A DNA stretch of 64,000 bases from Pempheris klunzingeri (lineage: Eukaryota; Chordata; Actinopteri; Acropomatiformes; Pempheridae): positions 17,219,221-17,283,220 of the forward strand of contig NC_092027.1 of assembly GCF_042242105.1 (NCBI RefSeq), read 5' to 3'. The notes below the pieces were generated by a model that saw nothing but the letters and a program-made list of their open reading frames with translations, searched no databases and was not told where the DNA came from. A program made the translations under genes and the position numbers. Below are positions 1 to 9,600 of this stretch, one piece after another. Numbering within the stretch: the stretch's first letter is position 1; each line of letters opens with the position of its first letter.

Positions 1-2135
1 TGCAGGTGCCCAGGTCTTTTATGCCTTTAGCTTAGCATGGGGAGGCCTCATCTCCTTCTCAAGCTACAACCCTGTTCAGTAAGACACATTTAGAAACCCT
101 GTTGTGTTTTATAACCACACCGATTTGTCAATGAAAAAAGGTTGAATCCATTCTCAGACATGATTCGTCCTGAATCTTTCACCACTTTTTTCTTTTTTCA
201 AGCAACAACTGCATGCAAGATGCTGTGATCCTGTCGGCCATAACAGGCTTAACCTCAATCTATGCTGCCACAGTCACCTACACTATCATTGGCTTTAGGG
301 CCACAGAGAAATATGACATCTGTATCAGCAAGTAAGTAGTAACAGAATGTGGCTTTCAATATTTTTAGAAAACAATAATCCCAAAAGTATTAAAGAGTAT
401 AAGTATTAAATTAAAGTATTAAAGAAAAATAGATTAAAACAAATGTCTAATGCTGCTGAGTTGCTAAGATTTTGTTTACATCAGTGTTGTCTCTAGAATC
501 CAGCAACTATAATATACTGTATTTTATATTTTTAATCATGATAACTTGGGAAAGTAAATACTGATTTTCCATCCATTATCCAAATTCTTACCTCATGAGT
601 CAAAAAGCATTGACAGCACATTTTCTCCTCAGTAACATCATGACATTATCAAATGCATTTGACCTTCCTGAAGACAGCATCACTGTGGACAACTATGAGG
701 CAGCCTATAATCATTACAACAGCTCCCATCCAGATACTGTTCTTGGACTGGACATCAAACTGTGTAGCATGCACACACTGCTCAGTGAGGTGACTCTTGA
801 TGAATTTCTCACATTCCACGTTGTAATTGGTTTGTGCTCCTACCTGGATTGTGACTAATGTGTGTGTTTGTCCAGGGAGTAGAGGGAACAGGTCTGGCCT
901 TCATTGTGTTTACAGAAGCTATCACCAAGATGCCTGGTTCTCCAGCCTGGTCTGTCCTCTTTTTCATCATGCTTCTCTGCTTGGGACTCTCAACCCTGTT
1001 TGGCAACATTGAGGGAGTGGTGGTCCCACTGAAAGACTTAAATCTGTTACCTAAAAAATGGCCCCAAGAAGCAGTTACTGGTATTCTGTTTTTTTAGTTA
1101 AAACAATCAGCAAATTAGCTTTGCAACCCTTGGTGAATTGGTTGCCTTATTTTTGTGCATGTGTGTTTCAGGAGTAACATGTTTTGTTGCCTTCATCATC
1201 TCCCTCCTGTTTGCGCAGCACTCAGGGATGTATTGGGTAACTCTCTTTGACAACTTTGCTGGGTCTGTTCCACTTCTGATCATTGGATTGTTTGAGATGA
1301 TAGCTGTTGTTTACATCTATGGCATAGACAGGTTAGTACATAAAATGTATATATTTGCTTAACATTTATTATACTGTACACCTTACTGCAAAATTACCAT
1401 ATTAGCAGCAGCACATCTGCACTCAGTTCTAAAAAGAAGAATGTATATCCTGCTGTACTGTAATCAGGATTTTTATATTTACGATGGGAAAAAAAACGAT
1501 GTGTAATGCTATAAGTGTCACTCTTTTTGAAAAAAACATACATAATTATGACTCTCTATGACTCTCTCATATCTATTTTATCAACCTATATGTTCGTTCT
1601 TCTATGTGCTGCTGCAATCTTGGCCAGGGTGCCCTTGTAAAATAGAGTGTTCCTCTCAGTAAGTACATTATGATTGAATTAAACTCCTCTTGTGTGGCAG
1701 GTTCAATGAGGACTTGAAGTTCATGATCAAACGTAAGCCCTGCCTATTTTGGCAGCTTTCGTGGAGGTTCATCAGTCCTCTAATCATCCTGGTTATCTTA
1801 GTTTTCTACCTGGTGACACAAACGCAAGAAGAGCTCATCTATTTAGTCTGGGATCCCAACTCTGTAAGCACACAGATAGTCGCCTTTTTCTAATCATGCC
1901 TCAATACAAAATATACATTTACATTTGTGATGTGACATTGTGACATTTGTATGGTAAATGCTGTTAATAGGACAACATGTAATGATTTTGTGTTTTACAG
2001 GAGAAGTTTCCAAGTCTGGCATCAGTACCGTACCCTTCGTGGATCAGTGCAGTCATCTTTGTTTTGGCAGGAGTTCCCAGTCTGGCAGTTCCTGGATATG
2101 CATTATATAGGCTGGTCTTGTCTTGCTTAAACTGA
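1..2135 (+). CDS. slc6a19: SLC6A19-like Na+-coupled neutral amino-acid transporter (B0AT1 type), 3' part only
   Basis: The window opens inside an exon. I read seven exons: 1-78, 203-331, 633-789, 876-1080, 1172-1331, 1701-1863 and 2001-2135 (TGA 2133-2135). All have GT-AG borders and matching phases, and together they give about 341 C-terminal residues. Family hallmarks are visible: [45 protein letters not shown] and, near the end, [16 protein letters not shown]. These match SLC6A19 better than SLC6A18, which has SASG and YGMK in the equivalent places. Members have 12 membrane helices and import neutral amino acids with Na+; the part seen covers roughly helix 6 to helix 12. The protein stops about 13 residues after the GVPSL motif, which is shorter than the human cytoplasmic tail. 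The next gene is the SLC6A18-type paralogue on the same strand, as in human. The start and 5' exons lie outside the window. Confidence 0.9.
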
Positions 2136-2145
2136 TACAGAATAT

Positions 2146-2151
2146 AATAAA
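2146..2151 (+). terminator. polyadenylation signal of slc6a19-like gene
   Basis: AATAAA lies only 11 bases after the stop codon. If used, the 3' UTR would be about 30 nt, which is very short. Confidence 0.5.
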
Positions 2152-2776
2152 ATTTATATATATGTAGCCTATTACATTTTTTGTGTTGCTTTGTAAAAAA
2201 TCACAATGTTCAAATTACTACTGTCAAAAGTATTTTTTCATCCAAGTTCTTAAGGCACTTAAGGCTGATCTTTTATTGATGCACTTTAGTAAATTGCTCA
2301 TATTTATGTTCATATTTTGTAATGTTTTATATTAATATAGCTCGGTAGGGTTTTGCCATTAAAATATTTTTGTCACAGTATGTAACATTATTAACATAAT
2401 TTTTTGTTTCATAAAACTTTACTTGCTTTGCATGAATTGTCTACAACTTGGAATAACAAAATTAGGGACACATGGCTGGCTTTAAGAGGGTCTCTCAAAT
2501 AAATTAAATACACTGGCATATAATCTCGTGTTTAACTGACTTTGACATTTAATTGTAGTCATGAGGTGACATGAAGCAAAGCATCAGCCTGTATTTCTCA
2601 GCACATAGCAGGGGCAATTGGCTAAGAGAGGAGGACCTGACACTGACAGAGCATCTAGTGGTAAGGTCAGGTGAACCAGATTCAACATGCATAACATGGT
2701 GAGAAACCCTGCATGTGATAAAGGGATCTCACATTAGACAAAAAGGATATAAAGTGTTAATTATGATGTCAATGTC

Positions 2777-2914
2777 AGGCTAGCTGTGTCCCCCTGCTTT
2801 CAGTGTTTGTGCTAAGCTAAGCTAATCACCTGCTAGCTCTAGCTTCATATTTGACCCACAGACATCAGAGTGCTACTGATCATCTCTCTAAACTTCACAC
2901 TATTCCTTTCAATT
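2777..2914 (+). repeat. dispersed percomorph repeat (GCTAAGCTAAGCTAA family)
   Basis: Contains AGGCTAGCTGTGTCCCC, then GCTAAGCTAAGCTAA, CTAGCTTCATATTTGACC, ACAGACATCAGAGTG and a tail ACTATTCCTTT. This string of blocks recurs widely in percomorph genomes. A related fragment sits at about 10,785-10,865. Recognition is from memory of the pattern; the family name is not assigned. Confidence 0.6.
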
Positions 2915-3006
2915 GACATCTAAAATAGCAGCTGGCCCCAGTCTGGCCCCCGTAGTATAAAAGAGCTACGACTGCTGAGAGGCACACATACACACACAGT
3001 CACTAA

Positions 3007-3225
3007 TCATGAGAAAAAAAGAAAACGTGTTTGCCTCTGCATGTGGACAGACTTCAGGTCATGAAGCAGTTTGCTCCAGAGAGCAGGGCCAGAGTGACCA
3101 AATGCACGCTCACCAGATCTGGATTTAATCCTTGGTACTTGATGACCTGAGAGATCTGACAGAGCAGGGCAGCAATGTATTTGGGGACCCACACCAACAA
3201 GTGCAAAAAAAGTGTTCATGATCAA
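3007..3225 (-). repeat. possible C-terminal remnant of a LINE reverse transcriptase
   Basis: On the minus strand a 72-codon reading frame contains PRIKSRSGERAFGHSGPALW followed by SKLLHDLKS. This resembles the RAF-x-x-APxLWNxLP motif near the C-terminus of many fish non-LTR retrotransposons. It is short, isolated and has no further RT domain next to it, so it would be a 5'-truncated relic. Confidence 0.4.
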
Positions 3226-3705
3226 GATACGTCTTGTTTCTTCTCTAATGTAGGGTGATTTGTAATATGTTGATATGTTTATATCATGATATGTGATATG
3301 TGTTGATTTTGAATCACTCAGTGAAATGTTAAGTCTTGGATTTGGCTACTGATTTCCAGCAACTGATTAATCAACAAAGGAGCCATTACTAGTAGCAGCT
3401 GAAGTGGTAGTTGTTATAATAATACCTACCAGTAATAATAACTAATAATGCTAATTAAATACAATTGTTATTGCTGGTAACTATAGTGATCAATGGCTTT
3501 ACATTTGAAAATAGAATAGAATGTAATGGAGGATTTGAATGTGAGTTTCTGGTTCAATTGGTGCAAATTCACTCATTTCACACAAATTTACTCTACAAAC
3601 CACATCCTGATAGACTTTTTGTACCTTGTTGTGTACAACTACACTTTTAATTGGACACATCTTCTCCAAAGGACAACAAAGTTTGTAGATCACTTTGTCG
3701 AGATC

Positions 3706-5217
3706 ATGGACACCAACACATCCTTTAACCTGGAGAGAGCTCAGGTTCAGACCTCACCAGTGCTGGTACACAGCTCCTCTCTGAAAGATGATGTTCCCCA
3801 GCTCCCTCTCCCTGCTACAGTCACTGTCAGCAGTGAACTGGTGGAGGATCTGCTCATCCAGCTGATGCTGAGGCTCAACCCACTGAGGAGCTTCATTGGA
3901 GCACACCTGGACCAGCAGCAACTGCTGGCACTCTGTCTGCACATGAGCGCAGTGACTCTGGAGACCCTGAGGAAAGTCCCAGATGTCTCTGTTGGTGAAA
4001 ACCTCCTTCCTTTTCCCTACAACATATGGAAAGCTGCTGTGCTGCTCCAGAGCAGCCTCATGAAACGATTTGGCACATCAATCCAGGTGAGGAGGCAGCT
4101 AGTGAGAAAAGACCCAGCACTGCTGGGCTTCATCCCTCATCACATCACTGAGGCCGTCCTCACAACATACAAAGCTGAGTCTGTAGGTGAGTCCACACAC
4201 GCCCAGACACCCAGTGATGAGGAGAGCCAGCTGTTCTCTCAGTTTCTCCCTGAGTCTGCCAAAGAGGAAATGTTTGAGCTCTATGGATCCTGGATAAAAC
4301 ACACTAAGGTCTTCCAGAGGGCTTTCCCCAGGATAACGGACAAGGACATCCTGGACTACCTGCAACGCATCAGCAAGCCTCGTCTGTCCAACCGGGACGT
4401 TGTGTGGGTGGACAAAAAGTACTTTATTGCTGATTTCTATGAGCAGGTGGGATCTGCAGCTTTGGCCCTCGACCACTGTCTGGCTTGTTGGTCTTTCACT
4501 GTTCACAGTGGAGACCACAAGCTTGTCTCCAGCACTGAAGTGAAACCTCTTCAAGCAGGAATTCAGAGCCTCAAACTCATGGCTGGTGACTGCAACACTG
4601 TGAAACAAAATGTGATCACAGACAGAGCTTTAGTGAGGGAATCCACCATCAGATGTGTCCTGGTGGAACTTTTTAAAGGTCGGGACTACAACTCCTACAA
4701 ACCACAGCACCAGAAGAACCAGGCCTTTGAAAACGAGATGGTGGAGCATATCCACTTGTTGCTGCAAAAGGAGACAAAGAAGTACGAGAAAAACAGAGTC
4801 TTCCTCCAAAACCTCAAACGCCTCGAAGACCCAAAGCAAGAAACCAAACTGAGCCTAGAAGTGTGCCGGCCACTCAAAGTGACGCTGTACGAGGCTCTGC
4901 CTAACACCTGGCTGAGCAGAGCGGGCCTGATGAAGGAGGTTCAGATCGCCTTGTTGGCCTGCAGCTTCATAGCCACAGAGATCGTAAACCACCTCAAGCC
5001 CACTGTGAGCTTTGCGGCCGACACCAAGCCTGGAGATGAGACTCCATATAGCCTCAACATCCCCATCAAGAGAGAGGGAACAGAGCCTGAAAGAGAGCTG
5101 AGCCAGCTGGAGCTGTGTCTGCAGGAGGAGCGAGCACGAGCCAGAGAGGAAGTCTTCTCTGCAGCTGTGACAGAGCCGAAAAAGAAGCCCAAGAAGAACA
5201 ACGAGTTCCTCTCTTGA
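3706..5217 (+). CDS. unrecognised intronless gene, 503-aa protein
   Basis: A single open frame runs without introns to TGA at 5215-5217. The frame is open from 3526, but bases 3526-3705 are AT-rich and look non-coding, so I choose ATG 3706 (context ATCATGG), giving 503 residues. I do not recognise the family. The protein is soluble-looking and mostly helical: a Leu-rich N-terminal third, a central part with IWKAAVLLQSSLMKRFG and VVWVDKKYFIADFYEQVGSA, a charged helix LLLQKETKKYEKNR, a second helix ERELSQLELCLQEERARARE that could form a coiled coil, and a basic tail EPKKKPKKNN that could be a nuclear signal. Coding character is strong: GC is higher than the flanks and there is a long uninterrupted frame. 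It lies between two SLC6 genes on the same strand. Lack of introns suggests a retrocopy or an ancient single-exon gene. No AATAAA is visible within about 500 bases downstream. Confidence 0.8.
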   Translation: MDTNTSFNLERAQVQTSPVLVHSSSLKDDVPQLPLPATVTVSSELVEDLLIQLMLRLNPLRSFIGAHLDQQQLLALCLHMSAVTLETLRKVPDVSVGENLLPFPYNIWKAAVLLQSSLMKRFGTSIQVRRQLVRKDPALLGFIPHHITEAVLTTYKAESVGESTHAQTPSDEESQLFSQFLPESAKEEMFELYGSWIKHTKVFQRAFPRITDKDILDYLQRISKPRLSNRDVVWVDKKYFIADFYEQVGSAALALDHCLACWSFTVHSGDHKLVSSTEVKPLQAGIQSLKLMAGDCNTVKQNVITDRALVRESTIRCVLVELFKGRDYNSYKPQHQKNQAFENEMVEHIHLLLQKETKKYEKNRVFLQNLKRLEDPKQETKLSLEVCRPLKVTLYEALPNTWLSRAGLMKEVQIALLACSFIATEIVNHLKPTVSFAADTKPGDETPYSLNIPIKREGTEPERELSQLELCLQEERARAREEVFSAAVTEPKKKPKKNNEFLS

Positions 5218-6658
5218 CTCCATAAACTGGTCAGATCACATATAAAAACATAAACAGAGACATTAACCCCAAGCACCAAGAGCTTTCTATACCTTTTGTG
5301 GTGAAAGCGGGAGGTTGATTCTTTATTGTACCAGGAGCTCATGAAGTGACTGTAGAACTGGAGCGCATTGCATTGACATCCCTCCCCACACACACACACA
5401 CACACTTTGGAGCTTTGCAGAATTATTTGTGCACCAGTAGGTGGCAGAAACAGATAACTGCTGTCTGCAGGATGATATAACTGTTGAACAGCTGGGGAAA
5501 GCTGCTCTGATAAACAAAATTAATGACACATGTAGGAAATTTACTAATGTTGACAATTTACAAATTTAAAAGCCTTGTTTCTGCTTTATATTGGAGGCAC
5601 AATCATTCCCACAATGTCTGACTGGACTGAGACAAGTCGTTTCTCTCTGAATCTTTCACTTCAACTTTTACCTATGTTTGATGATTGACCTATTAATATT
5701 CTTTGACATTAACCCCAAGCACCAAGAGCTCTCTATACCTTTTGTGGTGTGTGTTTTTTTTCTTGTTTTTATTTGTGCACATTTCATTTGTTGCATTATT
5801 GCATTTGATAAATATGTTTAGCATGTGCTTTAAACTAAAATTGGTTCCGTTTTGTACTGTGAGCCAATGACGTGGCTCAAGTACTGTGAGTAATATGAAC
5901 ACATGAACACACACACGCACACCAGTAGGTGGCAGGAACAGACAACTGCTTAAAATGATATCAGTTTGTTGGTTGGTTGCTGCAATTGTCGCTGCTCTGG
6001 CCATCAAGAGATCTGCTCCTAATGCGCTTTCAATATAAGTGATGTGGGACAAAATCCACAGTTTACAGTCTTGTGTAAAAAAATACTTATTATATTTTTT
6101 CTTAATACTTTTTTCAATTTCTTTCTCCCAGTTGTTGCTTTAAATGTTTGTTAAGTGTATTTCTTTTTAGTTTTTAAGTGTGCTTTCACTCTCTATAAAA
6201 CCCTACCTGCTTAATTCTAACAATGCAAGAATTTTTCCGTATGAGTAAAGTTTGATTAATTGAATTAAGAAATGTGATCACGATACAACTGTCGTGATGG
6301 CCGAGAGCTACGCTTCAGGTCAGTGTGACACTGAAACAGCATCACCAGGTTATCCATTATTCCAAGGCTTAGCATAAACTCATTTTACACAAGCAGGGAG
6401 GTTTAAGCACTAAATAATCATGCCTGATGTTTGCACTCCCTTCCTGTTGGCCTGATTTCTTCAGAAAACCCATAAAATCTGTATCTCTAACTCAAAGCTA
6501 TACCTGATAGGATAGTAAAGGACAGCCCACAGAGGAGAGTCACCCAGAGGACGACAGAGAAGCACTGGACATCACTTAAGCGCAAACCATTGTAACCACT
6601 GAGAGCTGCATCCTTGTAACAGAACTGGAGTTGTGCTAAGCCTTTTTTCCAGCAGAGG
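5218..6658. other. intergenic DNA upstream of slc6a18
   Basis: Holds a diverged direct duplication (5259-5970). A TATA-like CTCTATAAAA is at 6191-6200. Just before the slc6a18 ATG there is a pyrimidine run ending CCTTTTTTCCAGCAG, which looks like a splice acceptor, so a non-coding first exon may lie in this stretch. No protein gene is supported. Confidence 0.5.
5259..5970 (+). repeat. diverged tandem (direct) duplication, two units about 450 bp apart
   Basis: A 45-bp block beginning GACATTAACCCCAAGCACCA occurs at 5259-5303 and again at 5705-5749 with a single visible mismatch. A second shared block, ACCAGTAGGTGGCAG plus AACAGAYAACTGCT, occurs at 5433-5462 and 5921-5949. The order of blocks is the same, so the whole unit was probably duplicated and then diverged. 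Confidence 0.75.
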
Positions 6659-9600
6659 ATGAGCAAAGAGAAAGACTCGGGGGTGGAGGAGAGACCAAAA
6701 TGGGACAACAAGGTTCAGTACCTGTTAACATGTATTGGCTTTGCAGTTGGACTTGGAAACGTCTGGCGTTTTCCCTACCTATGCCAAGTCTATGGAGGAG
6801 GTGAGATGCTATTATATGAGCTGCATTACATTTCTCTCATCTTACATCACACCATTAAATTTGCTGTTAGAAATTTTATTATTTATTTTATTTTTTCACT
6901 GTATTTCTGGAATTGAATTGCTCTGAGTATTTCATCCCATCATGAGACACTTTAATCTTGGTGACAATTAAATTACAAAAACACTTTTTTTTTTTCTCTT
7001 TTTGTCTCAGTGTAATTAGTCAGTAAGAAATGCACTAGGGCAGTCTTTTTCACTATGCTCTGGAAATGGTTATCTATGTTTGATTGATCACGGTGAACAT
7101 TAGGGATTGCTTCTGCTAAACTGCTCCAATTCCTGTATCTATTTCCTCATAGTTCTCAGTAAGATAAAGAGCCCCAAAGCCACAAAATCCTAAAGGATCT
7201 GGCTCAGTGTCAAGCTGGGTAAACGCCCAATCCTGTAAATGTATACAGGGTCTGTCAACTTCACATATTGACTGAGATTCCTGATTACCACAGGCAATGT
7301 TACACTTAGCAGAGCCTCTATTTGACCTCGGCTTAGTGATCAATTGTGCTGAGTACCTTCAGCCTAAGACATGGTATTTGAAGCGGTGCTGTGTTTTACA
7401 CATTTTTAACAAGCTGAAATATTCCAGTGATCACCTCACATGTAAATGTATTTTAATGTCTGGAGGTGTTTTAGCATTGCAGTGCACTTACTTAGCATGG
7501 GCTGAAATCTCACTTAGCATGGCTTGACCAAGATAATAAAAAAGTAGTCATCATTTGTTTCTTTAAGATGGTTCAAATAGCCACTCGTGATCATGGCCCT
7601 CATTTTAAAATCTCTCTGTCTAGCTGTAAATGTTTACTTCATGTCTTCAGGTGCATTCCTCATCCCCTACCTGATAGCGCTGGTGTTTGAGGGCCTCCCC
7701 CTGCTCTACCTGGAGCTGGCTATAGGACAGAGGCTCCGCCTGGGCAGCATCGGTGTCTGGAACTCAATCTCACCACTGCTGGGTGGAGTCGGTGCGTGGC
7801 CTAGAAATATCAAAATCACAACATATTAGAATTTCTATTTGTTAGATGTTGCTTATCATATATTTCCTGTGTGTAGGAATTGCCTCCATGTTGGTGTCAT
7901 TCCTGGTGAGCATTTTCTATAACACCATCCTGGCCTGGGTGCTCTGGTACTTCTGTCACTCTTTCCAAAACCCTTTGCCGTGGAGCCAGTGTCCACTCAA
8001 TGAAAACAAGACAGGTAACAAGAAAACCCACTAGCAGTCATCGTAGCTGCTCTTGAGACATTTATTGTCACACACACTGATTGTTACTATTGCAGTTTGA
8101 GAATAAGGATAATTACAATCAAGATTATAACCAAGAGGAGGGGTTACCTCTAAGGCTCCACGTGGCATTTCAGGTCGAATTTAATAGGAAAACTACTGGA
8201 CTGTTTTATGGCACAAAGCGATATTGTGCCACAACATAAAATAGAAAGAGCATGCTTTTCTTTTCCGAGGTAAGCTTCAGAGTCTTACCTGGAGACAGAT
8301 AGCTGAGAGAGCAAATCAGGATCTCAGCTGTTCTCAATTATCACATCAAGACATTAAAATCAGTTTCACAGTGATAAATAGTGTTTAAAAGCTACACTTT
8401 TCCACAATACAAAAGATATTTTAATACTAAGCCTTGAAAGTACATGAACTTAACTGTTCCAAAATCAATGCATGTTTAAAGAAAAAATAAACACTCATAA
8501 CTTAAGCCCATGTAGATCTCATGTTGTCATTGTCATTTTTCACTTGTGTGTTCATCCATATAGGCTATAACATGGAGTGTGAGGTGAGCACTCCAGTGAA
8601 TTACTTCTGGTACCGTGAGACCCTGAACATCACACCTGACATCGAGATCAGTGGCTCCCTGCAGTGGGGGATGGTCATCTGTCTGGCCAGCGCCTGGTGT
8701 GTGGTCTACATCTGCTTCATCAAAGGCATCGAATCCATCGGAAAGGTGACACCTATTATAATTATAGTAAGATGTAGAAGGTGAGAGTTAATGAGAGCTA
8801 CACCTCATACTTTTTTGTTTCAGGCTGTGTATGTGACGGCCACGTTCCCTTACCTGGTGCTGACTATTTTCCTGATCCGTGCCCTCACTCTGCCTGGAGC
8901 CACCGATGGATTGATGTACCTTTTCACTCCTGAGGTGAGTTTGGCTAGTTGCTCCCAGCACAGGTGATGTAAGATTCAATCTTCCAACCCAGAAACACTC
9001 CCCTCGTGTGTTGTTTTTGCTCTCGCTGTAGTGGGAGAAACTGAAGAACCCTCAAGTGTGGCTGGACGCTGCCACCCAGATCTTCTTCTCACTTTCTGTG
9101 GCCTTTGGAGGTCTCATAGCTTTCTCCAGCTATAATGCAGAAAGGTGAGGGGCGACTCCTTTAGTAAAATTGGGATAGTTTATGTGACGATTTACAAAGC
9201 TGTTTTTTTCCTCTTCTGTGTCCATTAGAAATAACTGCGAGAGGGATGCTGTTTTAGTGGGAGTGATAAATAGTGCCACATCTCTATACGCCTCCATTCC
9301 CATCTTCGCCATCCTGGGATTTAAAGCAAACACCGCCTTCAATTCCTGTGTGCAGGGGTAAATACACACATATTCTATGTCATTTCAAAGCTTCTTTTTT
9401 TTCTTGCTGACACCAGTGAGTGAGATATTTTGTATCCCACTTGCAGAAACATCTTGGATCTGACCAACCAGTTTGACTTTTCAGAAGACACCATAACGCA
9501 TGACAACTATCATCACTGGGTTGAGCATTTCAACCGTACATCTCCAGAAGAGTTGGCCAAAGTATCCCTGGAGACCTGTAACCTAAAAGAATTCCTTGAC

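Larger units (their letters stand above)
2152..3705. other. intergenic DNA between slc6a19-like gene and intronless gene
   Basis: AT-rich sequence with no supported gene. It contains a dispersed fish repeat (about 2777-2914) and a possible LINE remnant (3007-3225, minus). No clear promoter motif was found for the gene that starts at 3706. Confidence 0.6.

Noticed and set aside
4099-4608. 169-codon open frame antisense to the intronless gene
   Set aside because: A mirror of the real coding frame on the plus strand, with no independent support.
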